Shown here piece after piece: positions 23,750 to 31,671 of a stretch of DNA of 36,619 nt. Made by a program: the position numbers and the translations under genes. The notes beneath the pieces were generated by a model. It did no database searches. It saw only the letters and a list, made by a program, of their open reading frames with translations, and was not told the DNA's origin. Position 1 is the stretch's first letter; each line of letters starts with the position of its first letter. The DNA is from a virus, in the IMG/VR virus record IMGVR_UViG_3300032828_000136, positions 1-36,619 of that record. One strand, written 5' to 3'.

Positions 23750-24615
23750 AGATCGGGATCGTCGGCTGCGGCAGCATCGGAAGCCGCCATCGAAGCAACG
23801 CGGTGAGATTGGGACATGAGACCAAGGTCTATGACCTGGCGATGAAGTGCGATTTCAAGTTTGAACGCGAATTGTACGACTGGTGCGATGCGGCGGTGAT
23901 CGCCACGCCGTCGCAGTTTCACGAAGGCCCGCTGCGCGCCTGTATCGAGCGCGGGAAGCATGCCCTGGTGGAGAAGCCGATCTCGGTTTCTGTGGGCGGC
24001 CTGCCGGCGCTGCTCGACCAGGCCAAGGCCAAGGGCCTCACCGTCATGATGGGCAACAACCTGCGCTTCCATCCATGCGTCACGCAGACCAAGCGATGGT
24101 TGATCGAAGGCCGGTTCGGAGAGCCGCGATGGGCCCACTTCCTGTGCGCGACAGAGCCAACCGCGACCGCGTTCCGCGACGGTGTGATCCTCAATACCGG
24201 TGCGCACGAGGTCGACCTGGCGCTGCATTTCTTCGGACCGGCGCGGATTTTGGCGTCCAGCGTGGAGCGCGACGGCGTCGACACCATTGTCGACTTCGTG
24301 CTGCGTCACGACAGCAGCGGCGTCCGCTCGTCCTTCCATCTCAACATCGTGTCGCCGAAGCGGGTGAGACAGTTCTGGATCGGCATGGAAGAGAAGACGC
24401 TTGGTGCCGATCTCGATCTGCGGCGGTTTGCCGGTGACGGCGACTACAACGGCTATCACTACGGCGGCAGCTATGCCGACGATTATGGGACCGAACTGCA
24501 GACGTTCATAGCACGAGCGCAGGGCGAAGACGGCACGCAGGGTCTGCCCGGCGCCACTGGCCGCGAAGGCCTCGAAACCCTGGCCATCCTCGAAGCGATA
24601 CGGGACATCAAATGA
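23746..24615 (+). CDS. Gfo/Idh/MocA-family NAD(P)-dependent oxidoreductase
   Basis: 289 residues. The dinucleotide-binding loop is GIVGCGSIGSRH (4-15), and EKPIS (76-80) is the family's lysine-containing motif. The active-site region reads NTGAHEVDLALHFFGP, with candidate residues H154 and D157. The length is a little under the usual 330-400 residues because the C-terminal part is short (QGLPGATGREGLETLAILEA at the end). Such enzymes oxidise or reduce a ring or side-chain carbon of activated sugars. Here it presumably acts on the sugar-acid precursor. The ATGA junctions on both sides show operon membership. Confidence 0.8.
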   Translation: MKIGIVGCGSIGSRHRSNAVRLGHETKVYDLAMKCDFKFERELYDWCDAAVIATPSQFHEGPLRACIERGKHALVEKPISVSVGGLPALLDQAKAKGLTVMMGNNLRFHPCVTQTKRWLIEGRFGEPRWAHFLCATEPTATAFRDGVILNTGAHEVDLALHFFGPARILASSVERDGVDTIVDFVLRHDSSGVRSSFHLNIVSPKRVRQFWIGMEEKTLGADLDLRRFAGDGDYNGYHYGGSYADDYGTELQTFIARAQGEDGTQGLPGATGREGLETLAILEAIRDIK

Positions 24616-26630
24616 AAACCGTCGCAGTGATCCAGGCCCGGATGGGCAGCACCCGCCTTCCAGGCAAGGTGATGATGGACCTTGGTGGGCGTCCAGTTCT
24701 GAACTGGTCTTGGCGTGCTGCCTATCAGGCAGCCGGCGTCGATGATGTTTGGATTGCTACATCGACAGAGCCGGCGGATGACGTGATCGATGCATGGTGC
24801 AAAACACATAGCATTCCCGTCTTTCGCGGGTCGGAGATTGACGTGTTGTCCCGTTTCGTCGGCTGCGCCCAGGTAAGCGACGCCGATCTCATTATCCGCA
24901 TAACCGGCGATTGCCCGTTTATAGACCCGGACATCATTGGCGGGATCGTACGCCTGCAGAAGCGGACCGGTGCGGACTTTGTCACCAATGTAAGCCCGCG
25001 CACCTATCCGGATGGTCTTGATATCCAGCTCATGACCCGGAAGGCGCTATTTGCGGCGCATAAATACGCCACCAGGCCGGTCGACCGCGATGGTGTCTGC
25101 ACCTGGATCGAGCGCAACCGGTCACGCTTCCCGGCCGAAACCCTGATCTGCCCGATCCCGGGATTGGAGACGGAACGGTGGGTGCTCGATACGGAGAACG
25201 ATCTCAAATTCTGCCGCGCGATCGCCGAGGAATGGCCATTCGAGAATCGAACACCATCGATGCTCGACATCCTGGACATCCTCGATCGGCAGCCAGAACT
25301 GCGCGACATCAACAAGCATCACCCCATGAACGAGCGCTATTTCGAAGCATTGGCGGAGGAGCCGATCTATGAAAGGACGTACGAAAGGTCGCAAGCAGCG
25401 CGGAAGCGCGCGGAAGCGGTCATCCCGCTCGGCTGCCAAACGTTCAGCAAGTCACATCTCCAATACCCTCAACCGTCTCCTTTGTTCCTTAGCCATGGAG
25501 AGGGAGCCCTATGCTGGGACATCGACGGAAACGAGTACGTTGATCTGGTCTCTGCGCTGCTGCCAAACGTACTTGGATATCGCGATCCAGATGTTGATGT
25601 GGCAATCCGCCGGCAGATTAGCGCCGGCATCTCCTTTAGCCTTGCTACCGAACTTGAAGCCGAACTCGCCGAAACGCTCTGCCGGCTCGTCCCGTGTGCG
25701 GAAGCGGTCCGGTTCGGGAAAACCGGCACGGATGCGACGACGGCGGCTATTCGGGCCGCGCGGGCCTTTACGGGACGTGACCGGGTCCTGATCTGCGGCG
25801 GGTATCACGGCTGGGCGGATTGGAGCGTCGAGCGGAATCTCGGCGTCCCGGAGGATGTGCGCGCTCTGACGACGCGCATCCCTTTTGGAGACATCATGGA
25901 GGCAACCCGCGCTCTCTTGGGATTACCGAAGTCATCCTATGCGGCGGTAATCGTCGAACCAGAAAGTAATCCGGACTATTTGGCGGGCCTGCGCGAAGTC
26001 TGCGACAAGACCGGCACCGTCCTGATCTTCGACGAGGTCATCACGGGCTTCCGGTTCGATCTCGGCGGCGCGCAGAAGCTTTGGGGCGTGACCCCGGATC
26101 TTGCGACCTTCGGCAAGGCTATGGCCAATGGCATGCCGCTTTCGGCTGTTGTCGGCAAGAAGAGCATCATGAAGCGCTTTGCGCCGCCGGATAACGTTTT
26201 CTTCTCGGGGACCTTCTTCGGCGAGACGCTCTCTCTCGCGGCGGCCATCGCGACGATTAAGAAGCTCGAAGCGCCGAGCTTCTTCCGCAATCTTCGCCTG
26301 ACCGGAGATCAACTTTGGCTTGGTGCCCATCGCCTGCTTGAGAAATACGGCCTTGAAGAAGCGATTGAGATCAAGGGCTATCCGACCTTCAAGCGGATCA
26401 AGTTCGTCACCGATGATATCGCCGCGCTGTTCCGGAAGGAGATGGTCGCCAGCGGCACCCTGATCATCGCGAGCCATAACATCTCGGCGGCGCATGGCCC
26501 GAACGAGATCGAGCGCGTCCTGAAGAGCTATGACCATGCGCTCGGCGTCATCATCGAGGCAATCGAGAAAGGCGACGTCAAGGAGCGCCTGGCCGGTGCC
26601 AGCGTCGGCCCGGGTGTGAGGGCATCGTGA
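24612..26630 (+). CDS. Bifunctional CMP-sugar-acid synthetase fused to class III aminotransferase
   Basis: 672 residues in two parts. Residues 1-235 are a SpsF/NeuA-type cytidylyltransferase: VIQARMGSTRLPGKV (6-20) is the nucleotide-binding signature, with ADLIIRITGDCPFIDPD (91-107) and TYPDGLDIQLMT (131-142). Residues 255-672 are a glutamate-1-semialdehyde-aminotransferase-like PLP enzyme. It has GEGALCWDIDGNEYVDLV, GYHGW (397-401), FDEVITGFR (473-481) and the probable PLP lysine K502 in ATFGKAMANG. The first part would couple a sugar acid to CMP; the second would transfer an amino group to the substrate. Such fusions exist in spore-coat (sps) and other glycan loci. The exact substrate is unknown. 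Confidence 0.8.
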   Translation: MKTVAVIQARMGSTRLPGKVMMDLGGRPVLNWSWRAAYQAAGVDDVWIATSTEPADDVIDAWCKTHSIPVFRGSEIDVLSRFVGCAQVSDADLIIRITGDCPFIDPDIIGGIVRLQKRTGADFVTNVSPRTYPDGLDIQLMTRKALFAAHKYATRPVDRDGVCTWIERNRSRFPAETLICPIPGLETERWVLDTENDLKFCRAIAEEWPFENRTPSMLDILDILDRQPELRDINKHHPMNERYFEALAEEPIYERTYERSQAARKRAEAVIPLGCQTFSKSHLQYPQPSPLFLSHGEGALCWDIDGNEYVDLVSALLPNVLGYRDPDVDVAIRRQISAGISFSLATELEAELAETLCRLVPCAEAVRFGKTGTDATTAAIRAARAFTGRDRVLICGGYHGWADWSVERNLGVPEDVRALTTRIPFGDIMEATRALLGLPKSSYAAVIVEPESNPDYLAGLREVCDKTGTVLIFDEVITGFRFDLGGAQKLWGVTPDLATFGKAMANGMPLSAVVGKKSIMKRFAPPDNVFFSGTFFGETLSLAAAIATIKKLEAPSFFRNLRLTGDQLWLGAHRLLEKYGLEEAIEIKGYPTFKRIKFVTDDIAALFRKEMVASGTLIIASHNISAAHGPNEIERVLKSYDHALGVIIEAIEKGDVKERLAGASVGPGVRAS

Positions 26631-26929
26631 CCCCAGATGAAAAACGAGAAAGGGATATAGCCCGACGGAAGAAATGGTTTGCGGCGCATCCTGGTTACGC
26701 GACGCGCAAAACACGAGAATTTCGCGAGAAAAATCCATCTTACTTTAAGGAGTGGGCGGCCAGCCACCGCGAGAACCTTCGGGCTGCAGATGACCGTTAC
26801 CGCAAAAAGGACCCCCATGCATACCGTACCAAGAAACGGGTGCAAAAGAAGAAGTGGCGCGAGAACAATCCTGAGAAGGACGCTCTCGCTTGCGCTAAAT
26901 GGCGCGAAAAGAACGGAATGTTTCTATGA
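26627..26929 (+). CDS. Small Lys/Arg-rich protein resembling the N-terminal repeats of phage HNH nucleases
   Basis: 100 residues, GTG start (GTGA) and ATGA end, so it is translated in the operon. It is built of short repeats of the form KKWFAAHPGY, TREFREKNPSYFKEW, RKKDPHAYRTKK and KKWRENNPEKD. This W-R-x-x-N-P-E-K repeat is typical of the region preceding the catalytic domain in phage HNH homing endonucleases, but no HNH histidines follow here. It is either a remnant left by a homing endonuclease or an independent small nucleic-acid-binding protein. It is the only non-sugar-type gene inside the enzyme run. Confidence 0.55.
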   Translation: MTPDEKRERDIARRKKWFAAHPGYATRKTREFREKNPSYFKEWAASHRENLRAADDRYRKKDPHAYRTKKRVQKKKWRENNPEKDALACAKWREKNGMFL

Positions 26930-27783
26930 AGTCGGTCTTGATAACAGGCGGTTCAGGAGCATTTGGCAGCGCCTTCGTCCGCGCGCTGTTATCGATGTAC
27001 GATTGTCCATCGCGGATTGCGATCTATTCGCGCGGCGAGCACCGGCAGGCCGAACTTACGCATGAACTCGCGCCGTTAGATACCCACAATACAGTCCGGT
27101 ATATGATCGGAGACGTTCGCGACCGCGTTCGCCTGCGGCGCGCGATGCAAGGTATCGATGTCGTGATCCATGCCGCCGCGCTGAAACGCATCGAAGTTGG
27201 TTTCTATAACCCGATTGAAATCGCCAAAACGAACATCATCGGGTCAATGAATGTCGTAGAGGCGGCTCAAGACGCTAAGGTCGGCCGTGTTATCGCACTT
27301 TCGACGGACAAAGCCTACCAGCCGGTGAGCCCGTACGGGACGTCAAAGGCCTTCGCGGAACAGCTCTTCCTGGCCGCGAACAATATGAGCGGTGCGCACG
27401 GACCGCGTTTCGCCGTCTGCCGGTATGGGAACGTCTGGAACAGCACCGGCAGCGTCGTGCCGACGTGGAAGAAGATGCTGCAGACCCAGAATTGGGTCCC
27501 GGTGACCGATCCGGAGTGCACCCGCTTCTTCATGACCATGGATGAGGCCGTGCTGCTGGTCATGAAGACGGCGGAGACCATGAAGGGCGGCGAGATCGTG
27601 ATCCCGACGCTGCCGGCGTACCGGCTTGGCGACCTGGCGGAGGCCATGGGCGCGGAGGCGACGGTCACAGGCCTGCCGAATTACGAAAAGAGACACGAGA
27701 GCATGGGCCCGGGCAATAGCAGCGACAAGGCGCGGCGGATGTCGGTCGATGAATTGAGGGAGGCACTGCGTTGCGCATCATGA
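26926..27783 (+). CDS. PseB-like UDP-sugar 4,6-dehydratase (SDR)
   Basis: 285 residues from the ATG at 26926, which overlaps the previous stop (ATGA). It has a glycine-rich NAD-binding motif TGGSGAFGSAF (7-17) and a GDVRDRVRLRRAMQGIDVVI strand region. The catalytic group is STDKAYQPVSPYGTSK (126-141), with D128, K129, Y137 and K141. The arrangement matches the inverting and retaining UDP-GlcNAc 4,6-dehydratases (PseB/LegB/CapD group). The product would be a 4-keto-6-deoxy sugar nucleotide, the first step of a pseudaminic- or legionaminic-type pathway. It is slightly shorter than typical PseB (about 330 residues). Confidence 0.8.
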   Translation: MKSVLITGGSGAFGSAFVRALLSMYDCPSRIAIYSRGEHRQAELTHELAPLDTHNTVRYMIGDVRDRVRLRRAMQGIDVVIHAAALKRIEVGFYNPIEIAKTNIIGSMNVVEAAQDAKVGRVIALSTDKAYQPVSPYGTSKAFAEQLFLAANNMSGAHGPRFAVCRYGNVWNSTGSVVPTWKKMLQTQNWVPVTDPECTRFFMTMDEAVLLVMKTAETMKGGEIVIPTLPAYRLGDLAEAMGAEATVTGLPNYEKRHESMGPGNSSDKARRMSVDELREALRCAS

Positions 27784-28664
27784 TGTCTGCCGCCGGATCG
27801 CCCGTGGCGCCTGGGATCATCCGGCACCTGCAGAAGCTGGGACATTACGTCATCGGGCACGATTGCCAGCCACTCGGGCCCGGCGCGAGCATGTGCAATA
27901 GATTCGTCGTGTCCCAAAAAGCAGCGATGCACCACGTCACCTACGTCAGCATGATCTTGGAGTGCGGGCCGAACCTTTATCTCCCATTTTTGGATGAAGA
28001 ACTTGAGGATGTATGCCTGCTCAACGAGAACATCGTCATGCGATCTCCGATCGACACCGTAAAAATCTTTACGAGCAAGGGGATACAGCAGGAAAAGCTT
28101 GAACACGCCGGTCTGCCGATAGCACCGCTAGACTGGCGCGGTGATTGGATTGCAAAGCCGGAGCGCGGCAGAGGAAGCAGAGGAATATTGCGCGGGTCAG
28201 GAGCGTTGCATTCTGGTGAGGTTCTTGCGCGAGCGTTAATGAATTATGGGCGCATTGTTCAGAAGTTCATAGATGGCGATGAGTATACGGTCGACGTCAT
28301 CACAGGGCTCGGTGGGGATTTCCTGTTCGGCGTTCCACGCCGCCGCATTCAGGCAAACAGCGTCTCGACCATCGGCCAGATCGTCATGGATCAAGAGATC
28401 ATCGGTCTAGCCAAAGCAGTGGTGAGCAAGTTCCAGTTTTACGGTCCCATCAACATCCAGATGATCCGCGAGAAGGACACCGGCAAACTTTACATCATCG
28501 AGGTCAACGCCCGCCTATCCGGGTCCTGCATGTTCACCGTCATGGCCGGCTGGGACATCTTGGCCGACACGATCCGATTACACCAGGGATTGCCCTTCGA
28601 GCCGCCCAAGCATGTCAAGAACGGCATTGTTATCCGCCGTCATTACGTTGAGAAGTTCGCATGA
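27771..28664 (+). CDS. ATP-grasp ligase
   Basis: The start is probably TTG at 27771, with GGGAGG 7 bases upstream; an ATG at 27780 would remove residues needed for the first strand (RIMMSAAG). This gives 297 residues. Residues 127-140 hold WIAKPERGRGSRGI, the ATP-binding lysine and glycine-rich flap. VQKFIDGDEYTVDV (163-176) is the hinge and strand with E171. INIQMIREKDTGKLYIIEVN followed by ARLSG (228-251) provides the metal ligands E244, N246 and R248. ATP-grasp enzymes form amide or thioester bonds with acids; here one might attach an amino acid or acyl group to the sugar's amine. It overlaps its upstream gene by 13 bases. Confidence 0.75.
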   Translation: MRIMMSAAGSPVAPGIIRHLQKLGHYVIGHDCQPLGPGASMCNRFVVSQKAAMHHVTYVSMILECGPNLYLPFLDEELEDVCLLNENIVMRSPIDTVKIFTSKGIQQEKLEHAGLPIAPLDWRGDWIAKPERGRGSRGILRGSGALHSGEVLARALMNYGRIVQKFIDGDEYTVDVITGLGGDFLFGVPRRRIQANSVSTIGQIVMDQEIIGLAKAVVSKFQFYGPINIQMIREKDTGKLYIIEVNARLSGSCMFTVMAGWDILADTIRLHQGLPFEPPKHVKNGIVIRRHYVEKFA

Positions 28665-29311
28665 CCGAACGCGTTCTTGTTGTTGCCGCCCATCCCGACG
28701 ATGAAGTCCTCGGCTGCGGCGGAACGATTGCCCGGCACGCGGCGGAAGGTGACGACGTGCACATCATCTTCGCCGCCGATGGCGAGACAGCGCGCGTGCA
28801 GGCCGCGCGGCATAACCGGAACATGGACGCGCAAGAGGCCATGAAGGTCCTCGGCGCCAAATCCGTGTTCTTTTGCGATTACCGGGATCAGATGCTGGAC
28901 ACCTTGCCGCTGATCGAGATCACCAGGAAGATCGAGGAAGAAGGTCGGCGGCTGCGGCCGACGATCGTCTATACGCATCATGCTGGCGACCTGAATCAGG
29001 ACCACCGGATCGTGCATCAGGCGACGATGACGGCATTCAGGCCGCTGCCGGAGAGCCCAGTGCATGCGATCTATACATTCGAGGTGCTTTCATCGACCGA
29101 GTGGGGCGCCGGGTTCGTGCCGAACCATTTCGTCGACATCACCGACTACTACCGCGTCAAACTAGAAGCTCTGAACTGCTACCATAATGAGATGCGACCA
29201 TACCCGCACGCGCGGAGCCTGACATCGGTCAATTCGCTCACATCCATGCGCGGCGCGTCTATCGGTCGGGAGCGCGCCGAAGCCTTCATGACCATGAGGA
29301 CGATCCGGTGA
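28661..29311 (+). CDS. PIG-L/LmbE-family deacetylase
   Basis: 216 residues. The zinc-binding motif AHPDDEVLGCGG (10-21) includes H11 and D14, and the second half is DLNQDHRIVHQA (110-121) with H115 and H119. These are the Zn ligands of GlcNAc-PI and mycothiol-type deacetylases. In the operon it would remove an acyl group from an amino-sugar nucleotide to expose a free amine, which the GNATs or the ATP-grasp enzyme could then re-modify. ATGA overlaps at its start and GTGA at its end. Confidence 0.8.
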   Translation: MTERVLVVAAHPDDEVLGCGGTIARHAAEGDDVHIIFAADGETARVQAARHNRNMDAQEAMKVLGAKSVFFCDYRDQMLDTLPLIEITRKIEEEGRRLRPTIVYTHHAGDLNQDHRIVHQATMTAFRPLPESPVHAIYTFEVLSSTEWGAGFVPNHFVDITDYYRVKLEALNCYHNEMRPYPHARSLTSVNSLTSMRGASIGRERAEAFMTMRTIR

Positions 29312-29760
29312 TCGGCCTGCGCCACGCAACCATTGCCGACTCCGATCGGCTGCTGCGCTGGCGCAACGATGTCGGCACCATGAGGGCGTTCTGGAACACG
29401 CAGCCGATAACGAAGGAAGAGCACGATCGGTGGATGCAGTTCCATGTCCTGAACGGCTATCCAACTCATCTCGTCCTGATCGCCGAGGGCGACAGCGGAC
29501 CGATCGGTGTGGTGCGTTTCGACGCCAAGCGAAAGGACGTCATGACCTACGACGTCAGCATCACCATCGCGCCGGAGTATCGGGACAAAGGCTACGGCCA
29601 CAGCGTGCTGCAGGCGGCCTGCGACACCATGCCGGAGGTGACGATCCGCGCCGACGTGAAGGATTGGAACATCGCGTCGCGGCGGATTTTCCTGCGCTGC
29701 GGGTTCGAAGAGACGGGAAATGAGGACGGCGTTGTTTCGTACGAGAGAGGACCACGATGA
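29308..29760 (+). CDS. GNAT N-acetyltransferase (PseH-like position)
   Basis: 150 residues, GTG start (GTGA overlap). It opens MIGLRHATIADSDRLLRWRND and has a PITKEEHDRWMQFHV segment as in PseH/LegH/RimI-type enzymes. The acetyl-CoA loop is ITIAPEYRDKGYGHSVLQA (89-107), which contains the R-D-K-G-Y-G signature. It ends in NIASRRIFLRCGFEETG, the usual family C-terminus. Being next to the DegT aminotransferase, it probably acetylates the new amine, as PseH does in pseudaminic acid synthesis. The substrate is not provable from sequence. Confidence 0.75.
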   Translation: MIGLRHATIADSDRLLRWRNDVGTMRAFWNTQPITKEEHDRWMQFHVLNGYPTHLVLIAEGDSGPIGVVRFDAKRKDVMTYDVSITIAPEYRDKGYGHSVLQAACDTMPEVTIRADVKDWNIASRRIFLRCGFEETGNEDGVVSYERGPR

Positions 29761-30866
29761 TCGGCCCAATAGCACCATACAACAGCATCACAAAGGTGGA
29801 GATCGCAGCCGCAATCGCCGCGATGGATGACGGCCCGCTCTCTGGCTATCTCGCCGGCCAGGAGCGCGGCGGCAAGATGGTCCGGGCCTTGGAGGACGCA
29901 TGGCAGGAGACGTTCAACGTCCGGCACGCGATCGCATGCAACAGCAATACCAGCGGCCTGATGGCGGCGGCGTTCGCCGTGGGCCTGGGTCCTGGCGATG
30001 ACTTCGCATGTCCTGCCATGACCATGACGGCGACGGCGGCAGCGCCGATGTTTACGGGGGCAACGCCGATCTTTTGCGATGTCGAGGATGAAACCTTTGG
30101 TCTTTCGGTAACCGGGCTCCCCTTTGAGGAGATCGATAATTGGCCGGTCTTCGCAACCAATCTCTTCGGCCATCCCTGCGATCTTCGCCGCATTCGCCAA
30201 TGGTGCGATGCCAACGGGACCTATCTCATCGAAGACAACGCTCAAGCGCCGTTTGCGACGGAGCGAGAGCGCTACACGGGCTGCATTGGACATATCGGCG
30301 TCTTCTCGCTCAACGTGCACAAGCATTTCCACTGCGGCGAGGGCGGCGTGATCGTCACCAACGATGATCATCTTGCATGGCGGATGCGCGGCTTTATCAA
30401 TCACGGCGAGCATATCATGGCGCCGATCGGGCTCAACCTGCGCATGCCGGAGGTTTCGGCCGCGATCGCGGGTGCCCAGCTTCGGCGGGCGTACGGCCTG
30501 GTCGCACAGCGGGTGGTGCAGGCCCAGGAGATCATCGCCGCGATCGGCGATGTCCCAGGCATCCGGCCGCCGGTAGTGCGGGACGATTGTGTCCACGTCT
30601 ATTATACGATTCCGTTCCTGATCGACGGCGATCGGGCCGCGTTTTGCCATGATCTGCGCAATGCCGGCGTCCCGGTCGTGGAGGGCTACGCCGATCCGCT
30701 GTACCGGATGACGGCGTTCAAGCAGTTCGGGATGCGCTGCCCAAACGCGGAAGATTTGCATGATCGCCGCCTGTTCTATATTGAGAACTGCGCGTATAAT
30801 TTTACACACGCGCAAATCTCACTCATCGGCGACGCGTTCAAGCGGGCGGCAGAGAAGGCGCGATGA
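29757..30866 (+). CDS. DegT/DnrJ/EryC1-family aminotransferase (PseC-like)
   Basis: 369 residues. The PLP lysine is K189 in SLNVHKHFHCGEGG (184-197). Asp160 in LIEDNAQA (157-164) would bind the PLP pyridine nitrogen. The early segment HAIACNSNTSGLMAAAFAVG (57-76) and PVVEGYADPLYRMTAF near 325 are family landmarks. The enzyme would put an amine on a 4-keto-sugar nucleotide, the second step after a PseB-like dehydratase. ATGA overlaps the upstream GNAT. Confidence 0.8.
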   Translation: MIGPIAPYNSITKVEIAAAIAAMDDGPLSGYLAGQERGGKMVRALEDAWQETFNVRHAIACNSNTSGLMAAAFAVGLGPGDDFACPAMTMTATAAAPMFTGATPIFCDVEDETFGLSVTGLPFEEIDNWPVFATNLFGHPCDLRRIRQWCDANGTYLIEDNAQAPFATERERYTGCIGHIGVFSLNVHKHFHCGEGGVIVTNDDHLAWRMRGFINHGEHIMAPIGLNLRMPEVSAAIAGAQLRRAYGLVAQRVVQAQEIIAAIGDVPGIRPPVVRDDCVHVYYTIPFLIDGDRAAFCHDLRNAGVPVVEGYADPLYRMTAFKQFGMRCPNAEDLHDRRLFYIENCAYNFTHAQISLIGDAFKRAAEKAR

Positions 30867-30916
30867 ACGTCATTGTCCAATAATGGATGGAGATTTTATA
30901 TGAGGCTGGTGATCGC
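30863..30916 (+). other. Gap with two six-codon reading frames in front of the NeuB-like gene
   Basis: The region begins with ATG at 30863, overlapping the DegT stop (ATGA), and encodes MNVIVQ before a TAA. A second frame at 30900 encodes MRLVIA and ends in a TGA that overlaps the NeuB-like ATG at 30917. Both look like the first residues of Rossmann-fold proteins and both sit in ATGA-style junctions. They may be scars of deleted operon genes. Chance is also possible. Confidence 0.3.
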
Positions 30917-31567
30917 ATGACAGAGATCGTAGCCGAGCTAAGTGGCAACCATGGCGGCAGCCTGCAGAACGCACACAGGCTGATCGATGCTGCAAAGGCA
31001 TCCGGCGCCGACGCGGTCAAATTCCAATGCTTCTCGCCGGAGCGGCAGGCCATAAAGCGCAATCGGCCGGACGTTTTGGCAATTGTCGACGCCCATCACG
31101 GCGGCGAGCCGCTGCTCGATCTCTATTATCGGGTGTGGACGCCTTGGACGTGGTTTCCGGCGCTCATCGCGCATTGCAAGGACATCGGGATTCCGTGGTT
31201 CTCGTCCGTGTTCGCGCCAGAAGACGTCGAGTACATGGAGAGTCTATCCTGCCCGCGATACAAAATCTCGGCGTGGGAGATTGGCGCACTGGATTGGCAA
31301 CTGATCAAGGCGGTAAAGGAAACCGGCAAGCCGGTCGTGATGAGCGTACGGCAAGCACCTGGCGTTATCATTCTCGACGCGACAGATTACAACGGCGAGT
31401 TTGTAACCTTGGGCCTTTCCGCGCATGGCGCGATCCTGCCGCACGTCGACGCGCCGATGGTTGAGTACCATCTGAAACTCGATGGCGTCGAAACTCCCGA
31501 TAGCAAGTTCTCGCTCACGCCCGCCGAATTTGCGAGGATGGCCACACTCATGGGCCGAATTGTCTAA
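30917..31567 (+). CDS. Miniature NeuB/PseI-like sugar-acid synthase (216 aa)
   Basis: A TIM-barrel of the N-acetylneuraminate/pseudaminate synthase family that condenses PEP with an amino-sugar. The start is the ATG at 30917; an in-frame ATG at 30887 gives 10 more residues. Landmarks are VAELSGNHGG (5-14), GADAVKFQCF (30-39), PWFSSVFAPEDVEYMESL (93-110) and YKISAWEIG (115-123). The segment normally carrying the C-S-x-Y-P strand is missing: after KPVVMS (138-143) the sequence goes to LGLSAHG (165-171) and VEYHLKLDG (182-190). These still retain histidines (H170, H185) where NeuB binds its metal. The C-terminal SAF domain is absent; normal length is about 340. Confidence 0.7.
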   Translation: MTEIVAELSGNHGGSLQNAHRLIDAAKASGADAVKFQCFSPERQAIKRNRPDVLAIVDAHHGGEPLLDLYYRVWTPWTWFPALIAHCKDIGIPWFSSVFAPEDVEYMESLSCPRYKISAWEIGALDWQLIKAVKETGKPVVMSVRQAPGVIILDATDYNGEFVTLGLSAHGAILPHVDAPMVEYHLKLDGVETPDSKFSLTPAEFARMATLMGRIV

Positions 31568-31671
31568 TTTTTGACATTTCGTGTGGCAGGAAGGTGACAG
31601 CGTTTTTCTGGGCCCGTGTCTATGTTCCGGCCATCCCCCGCGAATCGCGGGATAGTAGGAGCAAAGACATA
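31568..31671 (+). promoter_or_regulatory. Upstream region of the outer-membrane protein gene
   Basis: 104 bases between the NeuB-like stop and the barrel ATG. It contains TTGACA at 31571, a plausible -35 box, though no good -10 is at the usual distance. A hairpin with arms CCCGCG/CGCGGG (31637-31651) lies just before the AGGAG ribosome-binding site at 31657. It suggests that the barrel gene has its own promoter and a structured leader. Confidence 0.35.
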
